Source: a virus
IMG/VR virus record: IMGVR_UViG_3300032313_000564
Coordinates: 1-64,000 of that record
DNA: 64,000 nucleotides
Direction: 5' to 3' (one strand)
Shown: piece after piece, positions 13,088 to 22,024 of the stretch
Layout: every line of letters begins with the position of its first letter
Position numbering within the stretch: the stretch's first letter is position 1
Program-made: the position numbers and the translations under genes
The notes under the pieces: model-generated
What the model was told of the DNA's origin: nothing
The model's database searches: none
Seen by the model: only the letters and a program-made list of their open reading frames with translations

Positions 13088-16000
13088 TTTATTTCCTTTA
13101 CCATCATCGTTCCATCATCCAGTGTAGACAATGTAACCTTGCACTTCATTCCCTCTCTCATTTTTGCTAAAGACATTTTATACATTGTTGGAAAAGCAAT
13201 GGCTCTAGTTAGCTCTTTATTTTTATTTGTTAAAATAAGGTGGCTCATCATCTTTCCAGCTTTTGTTTTATAAGGAGTAAACTTTAATACTATATACTCA
13301 TCATCAGCAATATCAAAAGAAGATCTATAAAGATATTTTACAAGAGCGTTATCCGAAGACTCATCGATATCCTTTACTGAAACAAAGCTAGCAATTCTAT
13401 TGTCGCCAACAATCATAAAATACATTTGCCCAACTTCAATTTTTGTGTCTTCGCTATCAAATAGCCCTATAGATCCAGTCTCGTCTACTAACTCAACTCT
13501 AGACCATCCAGTTCCTCGCTTAATAGACTTAACCATTCCAAACATAATGAATGAACCTAGATCATCAAACTCTTCAATTGGTTTAGCCTGTGCTTTAATC
13601 TTAGGTGGTATGCCATACAAATTAAACGTTGGTATACCAAGATACTCGTAGTAGTTATCTTTTTCGCTGCCAGTTCTTTGGTTATCACCAAATGCTGCGG
13701 CTCCAATTGCGTTTAAAGAAGCAACAGCACGACTGTTAATTCCGCTACCCTTTTTAGAAGACTTAGTAATAAAATCAGAATAACTTGGGTATGGTCTTAG
13801 ATCAATAATTTTATTTGCAATGTTGTCAGAAATATATTTTACTTCCGCAAGACCAAATCTAATTGCGTTGTCCTGTAAAGAAAAATATAATCCAGACTCG
13901 TTGATGTGCGGCAACAAAACCTTTAGACCTAGTCGCTTGGACTCAATTAGATACTCTGTTCTGGCGTCCTTGTCATTTTCGTTTTTAAGAATCGAGAACA
14001 TGAATTCCAGAGGATAATAAGTTTTGAGCCAAGCAGTATAATAAGAAAGCATAGAGTAAGCAACAGCATGGGAACGATTAAAGGAATAGCCAGCATGAGC
14101 CTCAAAAGTATGCCAGAGCGTTTCGGCTTGCTTCTTAGTAATGTGCTTTGAAGCCCCATCAATAAAGCTATCTTTGAACTGGTCGAACTCTTTTGCATCC
14201 TTTTTCTTTCCAATAATCTTGCGGACCTTATCAGCCTCTGACCAAGTCATTCCACCCAAGTGTACACACGCCTGCATAACTTGCTCTTGATATATAATAA
14301 CACCATATGTATTCTCGGTAAAAGGCTGCATGATTGGATGTGTATAAGTTACGGCCTGATCCCCATGCTTTCTTTTAATATAAGAGTCTCCAACAGTTTT
14401 CATAGCTCCTGGGCGTACCAATGCGTTTGATGCAGCTAAATCTTCAAATTTATCTACACCCATCTTAATCAAAAGGTTTGTATACGGGGTTGCTTCGGCT
14501 TGGAATACGCCTTTTGTATATCCTTCATTTAACATTTTATATACTTTAGGGTCATCCAGAGAAAGAGATGACAAATCTATTACATCGCCGCTTCTTTCTT
14601 TTATAGATTTTAATGTATCAGAGATTACAGATAAAGTCTTAAGTCCCAGCGCATCTAGTTTAATAAGACCTATATCTGCAACCGTATCCATATCGTATGC
14701 GACGACAGGAATTCTTCCTGATACCTTATCTTGTGAATCTTCACGAGATTCAACTGGAGCAAACTTTCTCAAATCATCCTTTGCTACAACAACACCAGCA
14801 GCATGAACTCCAACAGATCTAATTCTTCCCCTAAGCCTATCCGCAAGCCACACGACCTCTGGATACTTTGATCTAAATTCTTTAGTGTTTGGTGAGTCCA
14901 TAAAATCTTCAAATGTATCAATTGGCTTTAGCGCTCTATTAACTTCTTGCAATGGAACCATAAATACACGGGCAGCATCTCTAATCACACCCTTGTCTTT
15001 AAAGTACGTGTAAGTTGAAATAGAAGCTACGTGCTTAAACTTTTTCTTTAAATAATCTTTAACTTCTTTTCTTCTGCGGTCCTCAAAGTCAGTATCAATA
15101 TCTGGAAAGTCATTTCGTTCTGGATTGATAAAACGAAAGAAAAGCAAATCGTATTTGATTGGGTCTACGTCAGTTATTCCTAGGACATAGCACACAAGAG
15201 AACCTGCTGCTGATCCACGACCTGGACCAACCCTAATGTCATTTTCTTTTGCCCAACCAATCATGTCTCCAACAACTAGGAAATAGCTTGCAAAATTTTT
15301 AGAAGCAATAACATCAAGCTCTTCTTGAAGCCTTGCAGCATAAATTGGATCAGAATCTTTTTTAATCCTCTTCAATCCATCTAACGCAAGGCCTTTTAGT
15401 TTCTCATCTGCATCTGTTTTTGGAACTGGAAGCAAGTCTAACCCTTGGTAGAAATCGTAATCTTCAATTTTGTTTTGAATTTCCATAGTGTTTTCGTAAA
15501 TGTCTGTACGTGTTACGCCAGCCTTATTAAAATCTGATTCTATTTCAGATCGACTTTGAATAAATAAATTCATGTCTTGAAAAGATATTCTACGATCTGG
15601 GTATAGATAGTTAAATCTTTCTAGCATGTCTTTCATGTTTCTAGACATATCAAAATCTGAATCTTTGTCTGCCTTTGGAGAAGTTGATAGTATTAGCAAT
15701 GCTTCTTCTAATATTCTATCTTCTTCTTTAGCGAAGTGAGCATCTCCTGTTGCCACCGACTTGATTCCAAGCTTGTCTGCTAATTCTAGAAGGGCAGAGT
15801 TGATCTCCACAGGGTTATGTGATTGCACTTCCACGTAAAAATCTTGTCCGAAAGTTTGTTTAAAGTCTTTGAGAAGAAGTTCTGCTTCCTCCATGCTACC
15901 TTTATCGATAGCCTTACTAATGAGTCCGTTAAGACATCCGCTGAGAACGATAATACCTTCGCTATAATCATTTAAAATCTCCCTATCAATACGTGGCTTA

Positions 16001-16353
16001 TGATAAAAGCCTTCATTCCATGCGAGCTCTTGCAAGATATTTATATTCTCCAACCCCTTTTTATTTTTCGCTAGCAAAATAATATGGTTATAGGCTTGAA
16101 TAGACTTATCTGTTTTAGAAGATCTATCAAACCTATCAGTTGGAGAAATGTACGCCTCAACACCAAGAATCGGCTTAATGCCAAGTTCCTTTGCGGCAAT
16201 CTGCATATCTCTGTGTGACGAGAGAGTGCCATGGTCTGTGATTGCAATCGCAGTTTGCCCAGCATCTAACGCTGCTTGGCATAATTCTTTAGGTGAATTT
16301 AGTCCATCCATTAATGAATAATAGGAGTGAACATGTAGGTGCGTAAAACTCAT
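13084..16353 (-). CDS. dnaE: DNA polymerase III alpha subunit (DnaE type)
   Basis: 1089 residues from ATG 16353, chosen because it overlaps the preceding TAA (TAATG); a frame extension to 16371 is less likely. The PHP domain opens FTHLHVHSYYSLMDG with ITDHGTLSSH. The polymerase core shows GPGRGSAAGS near residue 376 and the catalytic PDIDTDF near 418, then YQEQVMQ. The end is OB-fold-like. This is a C-family replicative polymerase, so the phage copies its genome with its own enzyme and presumably the host clamp. Length is normal and no intein is inserted. Confidence 0.95.
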   Translation of the reverse strand: MSFTHLHVHSYYSLMDGLNSPKELCQAALDAGQTAIAITDHGTLSSHRDMQIAAKELGIKPILGVEAYISPTDRFDRSSKTDKSIQAYNHIILLAKNKKGLENINILQELAWNEGFYHKPRIDREILNDYSEGIIVLSGCLNGLISKAIDKGSMEEAELLLKDFKQTFGQDFYVEVQSHNPVEINSALLELADKLGIKSVATGDAHFAKEEDRILEEALLILSTSPKADKDSDFDMSRNMKDMLERFNYLYPDRRISFQDMNLFIQSRSEIESDFNKAGVTRTDIYENTMEIQNKIEDYDFYQGLDLLPVPKTDADEKLKGLALDGLKRIKKDSDPIYAARLQEELDVIASKNFASYFLVVGDMIGWAKENDIRVGPGRGSAAGSLVCYVLGITDVDPIKYDLLFFRFINPERNDFPDIDTDFEDRRRKEVKDYLKKKFKHVASISTYTYFKDKGVIRDAARVFMVPLQEVNRALKPIDTFEDFMDSPNTKEFRSKYPEVVWLADRLRGRIRSVGVHAAGVVVAKDDLRKFAPVESREDSQDKVSGRIPVVAYDMDTVADIGLIKLDALGLKTLSVISDTLKSIKERSGDVIDLSSLSLDDPKVYKMLNEGYTKGVFQAEATPYTNLLIKMGVDKFEDLAASNALVRPGAMKTVGDSYIKRKHGDQAVTYTHPIMQPFTENTYGVIIYQEQVMQACVHLGGMTWSEADKVRKIIGKKKDAKEFDQFKDSFIDGASKHITKKQAETLWHTFEAHAGYSFNRSHAVAYSMLSYYTAWLKTYYPLEFMFSILKNENDKDARTEYLIESKRLGLKVLLPHINESGLYFSLQDNAIRFGLAEVKYISDNIANKIIDLRPYPSYSDFITKSSKKGSGINSRAVASLNAIGAAAFGDNQRTGSEKDNYYEYLGIPTFNLYGIPPKIKAQAKPIEEFDDLGSFIMFGMVKSIKRGTGWSRVELVDETGSIGLFDSEDTKIEVGQMYFMIVGDNRIASFVSVKDIDESSDNALVKYLYRSSFDIADDEYIVLKFTPYKTKAGKMMSHLILTNKNKELTRAIAFPTMYKMSLAKMREGMKCKVTLSTLDDGTMMVKEIK

Positions 16354-16559
16354 TAGTATCCGCCCATGCATTCATTTCTTGTATGATAAAGTCTAATCTT
16401 ATTCATAATTTTTTTATTTGGTGCGTAAAGATCTTCGCCGCAACACGCTGTTTTTAAGTACCACTCTTTAGCAAAAAAGTCGTATATCATTCCTTTATAG
16501 TTGGCATATTTTTTAGCTACAAATGTCTGAAAAGGATCTGGTATTTCGTATGTAGTCAT
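16353..16559 (-). CDS. Hypothetical protein at the head of the polymerase operon
   Basis: 68 residues, unrecognised. It begins MTTYEIPDPFQTFVAKKY and ends ...RLYHTRNECMGGY, with a Cys pair (TACCGEDLY) that may bind metal. Its ATG lies exactly where transcription should start from the TTGACT/TAGAAT promoter, so it would be the leaderless first gene of the polymerase transcript. Its stop overlaps the dnaE ATG. Confidence 0.65.
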   Translation of the reverse strand: MTTYEIPDPFQTFVAKKYANYKGMIYDFFAKEWYLKTACCGEDLYAPNKKIMNKIRLYHTRNECMGGY

Positions 16560-16565
16560 AATGCC

Positions 16566-16594
16566 ATTCTACTAAATAACATAGGGGCAGTCAA
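16566..16594 (-). promoter_or_regulatory. Consensus-like promoter for the dnaE transcript, leaderless
   Basis: On the minus strand TTGACT (16594-16589), a 17-base spacer and TAGAAT (16571-16566). The hexamer ends 6 bases before ATG 16559, placing +1 at the start codon. The -35 box lies in the loop and distal arm of the terminator hairpin at 16580-16609. Confidence 0.65.
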
Positions 16595-16609
16595 TAGACT
16601 GCCCCTATG
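16580..16609 (-). terminator. Hairpin terminator after the SSB gene
   Basis: A perfect 13-bp inverted repeat, CATAGGGGCAGTC with a 4-base loop, begins 10 bases after the SSB stop (16619). The tail on the minus strand (TTATTTAG) is only a weak U-run, so termination may be partial. It overlaps the next promoter. Confidence 0.75.
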
Positions 16610-16618
16610 TATATTAAA

Positions 16619-17293
16619 TTACCAATCCATATTGCTTGTTGTAGCCGATGACTCTTCTCCAGAATTTGATGACTCTCCTGCAAAGAAAGCCTCTTGTTCT
16701 GTATATGGCAAATCACGAACTGCAGTTGTCTCTAGATCATAAAGCTCTAAAGAAGTACCATCAAATGGTGTTTCATCCTTACCTAAAGGAATAATAGTGT
16801 AGCTTGTATCTGTTTTTGTTCCAGTGCGCTTAATGCGCCACATAAGATTTGTAATGGATCCCATTTCTCCAGCGTACTCAATTAGAGTTGGAGTGATTGT
16901 TTTTCCACTTGAACCTTGAGAAAGAATACCAACGTATGGCTCTTCCTTGCCGTCATCAATTAAAACATTAATGTAAAGTCGTGAACGACCCTTCCATCCT
17001 GCTTTGTAATCCTTGCGGTGCTGTTCGCAACCGTAGCATTTTCCTTGATCTTCCATAGAGCATAGCCCTTTACGGCGATAGTCTTTTGGATTTGTATGCT
17101 CTACAGCAATAAAGCCGAGACCATTTTTTTCGTTATATGTAGGTGAATCTGGATCTAGTTCTTGCAAGAATCGAACCTTTACGCTTTCAGAATCCTCTAA
17201 CTTTACCCAGCGAGCCTTCACTCCATCTCCGCTTGAGTGATGCGGTGTATCCATGACCTGGTTTAGGCCCTTTAGTCCTTTAACGATACCCAT
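16619..17293 (-). CDS. Single-stranded DNA-binding protein, gp32-like
   Basis: 224 residues. The central region has clustered zinc ligands, GLCSMEDQGKCYGCEQH (Cys78, Cys86, Cys89, with His66 or His92), inserted in an OB-fold-like stretch (VKVRFLQEL, RLYINVLIDDG). The C-terminus is acidic and ends SNMDW, like the flexible protein-interaction tails of SSBs. The layout is that of T4 gp32-type phage SSBs. It should coat single-stranded DNA at the fork and recruit helicase, primase and polymerase. It lies directly after the primase, has an AAGGAGAT ribosome site, and is followed by a strong hairpin. Confidence 0.82.
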   Translation of the reverse strand: MGIVKGLKGLNQVMDTPHHSSGDGVKARWVKLEDSESVKVRFLQELDPDSPTYNEKNGLGFIAVEHTNPKDYRRKGLCSMEDQGKCYGCEQHRKDYKAGWKGRSRLYINVLIDDGKEEPYVGILSQGSSGKTITPTLIEYAGEMGSITNLMWRIKRTGTKTDTSYTIIPLGKDETPFDGTSLELYDLETTAVRDLPYTEQEAFFAGESSNSGEESSATTSNMDW

Positions 17294-17342
17294 TGTATCT
17301 CCTTAGTTTGTAGTGACAGTATAAATCTGCCGTTTATTTTTA

Positions 17343-18344
17343 CTATTCGTTTTTCCAAGATTGGTACTCAATATTGGAAACTGCATTGTTTATGCATAGC
17401 TTAATTTCCTCATCGGTCATATCGCCTGCATCTTTTGCACTGTGTGGATATATCTTACCATATTCATGCGATGCCCACAAGGTGTCTTTGTTACGTAATC
17501 TACTTACTATTGATGATCCTAGGCTCCTGCCAGCCTCATCTGAATCAGTCATAATTATAATCTTGTTAAAATATCTATTTAATAGGTTTAAATTTTCTTG
17601 TGACATATGACCGCCAAGCGTAGCCACGACATTAGGAAATCCAGCTTGATGCACACGGATTGCATCGAAGCTGGACTCCACAATAATTACATTACTGCCA
17701 ATTCTTTTAGCCTTATGTATATTAAATAAAGTCTTGCTCTTTGGTAAGTTGGTGCTGTTCTTAAACTTTTTATCCGATATAGATCTACCAACAATCCCAA
17801 CTGGAAGTCCGTCTGGACTATGTACTGGAACAGTAACCATATTTTGTTTAGGGGAATATCCTAGCATAAAATGATTAATTGATTCAGAGTTGATTCCTCT
17901 TGAGGCAAAATAATCTTGGGCTTCTGTGGAAGACAATAAGTTATTGTGAAGATTCTTTAGTAAATTTTCTGGGAACTCTATAAAGTCAGGCTTATCTTCA
18001 AGAAGGTCATTGAGTTCATCCTCAAAAGAATCTTCGACTGTTTTACCATGAGACATAATTAATCTTAAAGACTGAAAGTCATTAATGTGCATTACTCTTT
18101 TTACTAAATCATTTAGTGATCCAGATTCGCTACAAGAAGGATTAAAGCATATCCAAGCACCAGAGCTTTCATTAATACTACAACTTGGTGTATGCGTGTT
18201 ATTATGAAATGGGCAGAAGAAAGCTATCTGATCTCCAACCTCAGTTGAAAGATTAAGTCCAATAGATTTTACTATTGACTTTATCTGACCCGCTGAGTAT
18301 GTCGTGGAATCAATTTGCCCTGTGATATTCCCTCTACCTCGCAT
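17343..18344 (-). CDS. dnaG: DnaG-type DNA primase
   Basis: 333 residues from ATG 18344, which follows GAAGAAGGC; ATG 18395 is an alternative that would overlap the upstream gene even more. A CHC2 zinc finger is at CPFHNNTHTPSC...WICFNPSC (residues 44-71). A Toprim catalytic domain follows, with IIVESSFDA near 225 and MTDSDEAGR near 270. It should make RNA primers at the replication fork with the DnaB-like helicase encoded just upstream. The short length and lack of a clear helicase-binding domain are typical of phage primases. Confidence 0.88.
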   Translation of the reverse strand: MRGRGNITGQIDSTTYSAGQIKSIVKSIGLNLSTEVGDQIAFFCPFHNNTHTPSCSINESSGAWICFNPSCSESGSLNDLVKRVMHINDFQSLRLIMSHGKTVEDSFEDELNDLLEDKPDFIEFPENLLKNLHNNLLSSTEAQDYFASRGINSESINHFMLGYSPKQNMVTVPVHSPDGLPVGIVGRSISDKKFKNSTNLPKSKTLFNIHKAKRIGSNVIIVESSFDAIRVHQAGFPNVVATLGGHMSQENLNLLNRYFNKIIIMTDSDEAGRSLGSSIVSRLRNKDTLWASHEYGKIYPHSAKDAGDMTDEEIKLCINNAVSNIEYQSWKNE

Positions 18345-18571
18345 GCCTTCTTCTTTCCTACATATATACCATGGAGAGTCATTAAGAACTTCCATGTTTC
18401 ACCAGTGAATTCTACCGAAAACGCTGAGTCTATGTCAAGTACCCTAACGTAACCCCTTGACCTCATGTCGTGAGTTAATAAAGTTTCGTACTGTGGCCTA
18501 AGACTAATTAGCTGAGAATTGTCGTAAAACGCAACTTCTATTTGAAATCTTTTAATTCTTTTGTGCGTCAT
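18281..18571 (-). CDS. Hypothetical protein between helicase and primase
   Basis: 96 residues, unrecognised. It is basic, with a beta-rich middle (RSRGYVRVLDIDSAFSVEF, WKFLMTLHGIYVG) and a basic end (PRHTQRVR). It overlaps helicase by 20 bases and primase by at least 64, unusually long for this genome. Either the primase begins later, or the two genes truly share sequence. Possibly a replisome accessory. Confidence 0.58.
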   Translation of the reverse strand: MTHKRIKRFQIEVAFYDNSQLISLRPQYETLLTHDMRSRGYVRVLDIDSAFSVEFTGETWKFLMTLHGIYVGKKKACEVEGISQGKLIPRHTQRVR

Positions 18572-19796
18572 CTTGGAATGGATTTTCGTATATCTCCTTG
18601 ATGATACCTTTATTGATATCCCAGTCTAGGAACATATTAAATTCCTGGCCGTGTCTATTCTTTCTGCTGACTACCTCAATCATATTTGTATTTGTATATT
18701 TATGAATTGCAATGGCCATATCAGCATCATATTCAATAGCCTTTGACCATGCTACCTGAGATAGCATTGGAGGGTTGTCTTGATCTGATATATCGTCCAT
18801 TGTTGCGGCAGTAATATCAATTACAGGTATTCCATTATTCATAGCAAGCATTTTAAACTCACGAGAAATATTCATGTTACGTTCAGTTGCTCCACCGCTT
18901 TTTTTGGTATCTGAAAATAGCTGGTGGTAATCTAGAATTACAAGGTCTGGCTTATGCTGATCTATCTTAGACTGAACAGTGTTAGCATTAACTTCGCCAA
19001 TTCCTTCATTAGATACTAGGATAAAGCCATTCTTATTCTCAAACTTCTTATTACCCCAAGATCTAAGATTATCTACATTGACATCTCCCCTTGCAAAATC
19101 ACTAGCACGGAATAAGCCTGAGCCCATCATAGTATAAATACGGTTACGCATATCCTCTGGAGACATCTCAAGGGATATAATCATGGGCTTAAAACCCTGT
19201 TCCCAGGCCTTACAGGCTAGATAAGAGGTGAACCATGTCTTACCCCTACCTGGCCAGCCAATAGCGACTATAAGGTGCCCTGGAGCCATTCCTGTAGGGT
19301 AAGCCTTGTCTATGGCTTCAAAGCCCGTTAGGATACCTGGGCTTCCTCCCATAGCGGCTGAGCGTTCTTTTACTGACAAGAAATGCCTTTCAGCGGCATC
19401 AATATCGGTAATGTCTACGTCTCTAATATTTCCAGTAAATCTTGATAGCGTGGCAAGCTTGGCCTGCATGTCACTAATTACTCTTGAGGCAGCATCTTCT
19501 TTTAATGCTGAGCCACTTTGCAAAATAATATTTTTTAATCTGGCTGTTAGGTATTCGTTCTTTAGCTTGTCTAAATAATATCCAGTCTCAGCTTTTGTTT
19601 CTGCTGGATCAAAATCTTTAAATCTTTCCATTAGTACGCCAACCTCTGGAACCGCTTTAAACTTATAGTAATATGATTTTAGAGCATCCCATATATCTTT
19701 GTGCGATGTAAATAGGTCGTCAACATTATCCGCTAGCAATGTGCTGATATCTTTATTCTTGCATACTGAAGAAATTAACTCTGACTCTGTATTCAC
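18552..19796 (-). CDS. dnaB: DnaB-like replicative helicase
   Basis: 414 residues. A helical N-terminal domain leads into a RecA-type motor: LTGFEAIDKAYPTGM, Walker A GWPGRGKTW (180-188), LVILDYHQLF (Walker B) and RKNRHGQEF near the end, matching motifs of DnaB-family helicases. It should form a hexamer that unwinds DNA ahead of the polymerase. It overlaps the upstream gene by 4 bases. It is slightly shorter than bacterial DnaB, as usual in phages. Confidence 0.9.
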   Translation of the reverse strand: MNTESELISSVCKNKDISTLLADNVDDLFTSHKDIWDALKSYYYKFKAVPEVGVLMERFKDFDPAETKAETGYYLDKLKNEYLTARLKNIILQSGSALKEDAASRVISDMQAKLATLSRFTGNIRDVDITDIDAAERHFLSVKERSAAMGGSPGILTGFEAIDKAYPTGMAPGHLIVAIGWPGRGKTWFTSYLACKAWEQGFKPMIISLEMSPEDMRNRIYTMMGSGLFRASDFARGDVNVDNLRSWGNKKFENKNGFILVSNEGIGEVNANTVQSKIDQHKPDLVILDYHQLFSDTKKSGGATERNMNISREFKMLAMNNGIPVIDITAATMDDISDQDNPPMLSQVAWSKAIEYDADMAIAIHKYTNTNMIEVVSRKNRHGQEFNMFLDWDINKGIIKEIYENPFQDDAQKN

Positions 19797-20113
19797 TGAT
19801 CTCCGCCCTCTACCAATTTCTTGGTTTTCTCAAGTAAAACAATTCTATTTTGTTTATCTTTTTCCATCTGCTGCTTTAGATCATCTATCTTGTCAAAGTT
19901 ATAAAAAAAGAAAGACAGTGGGTGTCCAGACTTTGATGTTGAGAAGTAGTATATCAGAAGAGATTTTGCTCTGTCAAAGCCAACGCTATCAAGAACATCT
20001 TGCATCGCCCACTTCTCACGAAATTTATTTATTCGAGGAACTTTATTATACTTCTCTTTGTATAGAGAATCGTATAGGCTTAAAAGAATATAAGGCTCTT
20101 TATTATTTGCCAC
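19793..20113 (-). CDS. Hypothetical, candidate helicase loader or accessory
   Basis: 106 residues, helical. It has a short basic region (VPRINKFREKWAMQDVLD) and a compact middle (GFDRAKSLLIYYFSTSK), ending in a coiled-coil-like KQQMEKDKQNRIVLLEK. It overlaps the helicase by 4 bases. In many phages a small helical protein next to DnaB loads the helicase; position suggests that here, but no motif confirms it. Confidence 0.6.
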   Translation of the reverse strand: MANNKEPYILLSLYDSLYKEKYNKVPRINKFREKWAMQDVLDSVGFDRAKSLLIYYFSTSKSGHPLSFFFYNFDKIDDLKQQMEKDKQNRIVLLEKTKKLVEGGDQ

Positions 20114-20306
20114 GCTTAAGCTCTTCTTCTACTTCTTGTGTTTTTTCAACCAACTTTTTTTCAACAAAGGCATAGACACGCTCAGTTGCGACATCGACAG
20201 TCTCTCCCTGTCTAACATCGTCTTCAATGCCAACTCCTATTTTAATGCTTTCGTAATTTCCTAAATTTCTAGTAAAGGACAAATCGACTTTTACTCTCGT
20301 TGTCAT
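20103..20306 (-). CDS. Conserved phage hypothetical protein
   Basis: 67 residues. A beta-rich start (RVKVDLSFTRNLGNYESIK, GVGIEDDVRQGE) is followed by a long helix (ATERVYAFVEKKLVEK) with an acidic/basic end. This layout recurs next to replication genes of various phages; no activity is known to me. It overlaps neighbours by 11 and 4 bases. Confidence 0.65.
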   Translation of the reverse strand: MTTRVKVDLSFTRNLGNYESIKIGVGIEDDVRQGETVDVATERVYAFVEKKLVEKTQEVEEELKRGK

Positions 20307-20413
20307 TTGTGCTCCTTCTTTATGTGGTTAGATAATGTTATGTATGCAAAATCGGATCTTACTTCAAGCTCTTTATTACATGTAGGGCATACAACTATTC
20401 GGCTACTTGCCAT
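20303..20413 (-). CDS. 36-residue C2H2-type zinc-finger micro-protein
   Basis: Short gene whose TGA overlaps the next ATG (ATGA at 20306). The product begins ASSRIVVCPTC and ends NHIKKEHK: two Cys two apart, then His residues spaced as in a C2H2 finger. The start ATG lies inside the preceding 45-residue gene by 11 bases. It is likely a tiny DNA- or RNA-binding protein. Confidence 0.65.
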   Translation of the reverse strand: MASSRIVVCPTCNKELEVRSDFAYITLSNHIKKEHK

Positions 20414-20540
20414 CCTTATCACCTTTGGCTTTAACAATTAGCACTGGCCCATTCAATGAATTCCAGTAGGCAACTTCTGCTTCTCTTTTGCGCTTCTTAG
20501 AAGCGCCAGTCTCCAGTGTATACTTCGCCATCTCAGCCAT
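20403..20540 (-). CDS. 45-residue basic micro-protein
   Basis: The ATG overlaps the stop of the DNA-binding gene upstream (TAATG at 20540) and the stop overlaps the zinc-finger gene. The sequence opens MAEMAKYTLETGASKKRKRE, then VAYWNSLNGPVLIVKA. It has no recognised domain. The coupled junctions support translation; function unknown. Confidence 0.55.
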   Translation of the reverse strand: MAEMAKYTLETGASKKRKREAEVAYWNSLNGPVLIVKAKGDKDGK

Positions 20541-21025
20541 TACTCCGCCTTCCATATAGGGATAAAGTTTCCTTCATCGTTCTTAGTATACAATATGAAG
20601 TTGTTTTTGAAAAGACCCAGTAATTCTGCCCTTGATATTATTTCTGCTGAGTGCCCTGAGTCTAATATATGTTGGTGCACGTCTAATATGTGTTTCTGAC
20701 TAAACATATACTTAGACCACTTTGTACTATCTGGCTCAGATATAGGATATATCTTTGGAGGAGTTGCCACCTTACCCTCGAGTATATAATCTTGTATGGT
20801 AACCCTATGCTTGTTAAGCATTGCAGAAACCTCAACAATAGTATAAGCATTCTCCATATGTTTTTTTACTTGCGAATAAGAATACATGACACGCTTCCTG
20901 TCTGGATAGCACCATGCAACCATTTCGTCTTTTGATCTAGATGATCTTAAGACTTTATGTACTTTATCGTTTAAGAAGAAATACCGTAGTTTTTTTGATT
21001 TAACATCTCTTTTTGATCTAGCCAT
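20540..21025 (-). CDS. MerR/excisionase-like DNA-binding protein
   Basis: 161 residues. Residues about 60-100 form a winged helix-turn-helix: YTIVEVSAMLNKHRVTIQDY, then ILEGKVATPPKIYP, the pattern of MerR, Xis and phage HTH_17 proteins. Flanking parts are basic at the start (ARSKRDVKSKKLRYFF) and mixed at the end. It could regulate early transcription or act in replication initiation. It overlaps the upstream zinc ribbon by 55 bases. Confidence 0.65.
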   Translation of the reverse strand: MARSKRDVKSKKLRYFFLNDKVHKVLRSSRSKDEMVAWCYPDRKRVMYSYSQVKKHMENAYTIVEVSAMLNKHRVTIQDYILEGKVATPPKIYPISEPDSTKWSKYMFSQKHILDVHQHILDSGHSAEIISRAELLGLFKNNFILYTKNDEGNFIPIWKAE

Positions 21026-21156
21026 CGTCCGAAAGCACTCGTTTCTTTATTTATCATCCATCTTTTCCCACACATACTACAAAACAATTCTGCGTGTAGC
21101 TTCTGAGAAAATACCCTATCTACAAAAACTCTTCCTTTACATTTAGCGCACCACAT
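20971..21156 (-). CDS. Zinc-ribbon protein
   Basis: 61 residues. Two knuckles, WCAKCKGRVFVDR and LFCSMCGKRWMI, form a rubredoxin-like zinc ribbon; the end (RWLDQKEML) is helical. Its ATG overlaps the phosphoesterase stop (TAATG), confirming the start, while its 3' end overlaps the next gene by 55 bases. Likely binds nucleic acid. Function unknown. Confidence 0.68.
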   Translation of the reverse strand: MWCAKCKGRVFVDRVFSQKLHAELFCSMCGKRWMINKETSAFGRWLDQKEMLNQKNYGISS

Positions 21157-21971
21157 TATAGACTGAACATCTTTCCATCAACCATGCATGTATAGTTTGG
21201 AGATACGTGAATCATTTGAACATGTGGATACTTTCCATTTTCAATATGAGCAATAGCAAACCCCTTTTGCCAATCGTGATGCTGGGTATACTTCATACCT
21301 GGTCCCTTTTCATCACACATGTGACCAATCTCATATCCCCTTAATGTTTCACCCTTGCCATTATTTCTAAGTTCATAGGTAACCATATGAGAAGCAATTC
21401 TGTGAGAGTGTCCTCTAATTAAAGACACCTGCATATCTTCCATATCTTTTCTTACTGCTCCAGTTGCAGAGATTGACATACCGTGATGTACGTGAATATC
21501 TCCAAAGCGTTTCTTAGGAAGGCTGTCATAATAAATATAGTCATACCCCAATGAGTCTAAACTCCACAAAGCTTCTGGAGTAACGTGCTTAGCATACTCT
21601 GGAATCTTTTTACCAAGGTAATCAAATATTCTAATGTCGTGATTTCCTAGTGCGGAAAACAACTGCGCCTTTGGCATCATCTTTCTTGTGCGTGTATAAA
21701 ATTCTCTGGCTCCGCTAGATTCAATTCTCATGTCCTTAAGCATTAGCTCTAGGTCGTTTACAACATTATCGTCTTTGTAAGCTTTAATAAACTCTGTAGG
21801 CTTGCCGTCTGTATATTTACTATAGCATGCCTGATCATCTGTATCGCCAAGGTAATCAACGACATCTGGCTTAAACCACTTCATAACCTTAAACCAAAGC
21901 TCAATCATCTTATCGTCTTGGTACGGGAACTGCTGGTCCGAAGACAGCATCCATTTTAAATCGTTACTCAT
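21156..21971 (-). CDS. Calcineurin-like metallophosphoesterase
   Basis: 271 residues with the full two-metal motif set: SSDQQF (Asp12), DYLGDTDD (42-46), ALGNHDIR (GNHD 109-112), VHHGMS (162-164) and RGHSHR (GHSH 187-190). It could be a DNA repair nuclease of the SbcD/Mre11 type or a phosphatase; there is no separate capping domain to decide. It is the first gene of the replication cluster and lies behind a consensus-like promoter at 22025-22052. Confidence 0.87.
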   Translation of the reverse strand: MSNDLKWMLSSDQQFPYQDDKMIELWFKVMKWFKPDVVDYLGDTDDQACYSKYTDGKPTEFIKAYKDDNVVNDLELMLKDMRIESSGAREFYTRTRKMMPKAQLFSALGNHDIRIFDYLGKKIPEYAKHVTPEALWSLDSLGYDYIYYDSLPKKRFGDIHVHHGMSISATGAVRKDMEDMQVSLIRGHSHRIASHMVTYELRNNGKGETLRGYEIGHMCDEKGPGMKYTQHHDWQKGFAIAHIENGKYPHVQMIHVSPNYTCMVDGKMFSL

Positions 21972-21986
21972 TGTCTACCTTTACGC

Positions 21987-22011
21987 AAAAAAAGTCACGG
22001 GTACGTGACTT
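21987..22011 (-). terminator. Rho-independent terminator or attenuator
   Basis: On the minus strand AAGTCACG-TACC-CGTGACTT followed by seven T. It lies 45 bases after the stop of the tail gene (22057) but also just after the predicted start of the next promoter (near 22018). It may therefore both end the structural transcript and attenuate the replication transcript. Confidence 0.75.
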
Positions 22012-22024
22012 AGATGTTACAGTA

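Noticed and set aside
13084-16353. Intein in the DnaE polymerase
   Set aside because: Length and motif spacing are normal for an uninterrupted alpha subunit; no Hint blocks are seen.
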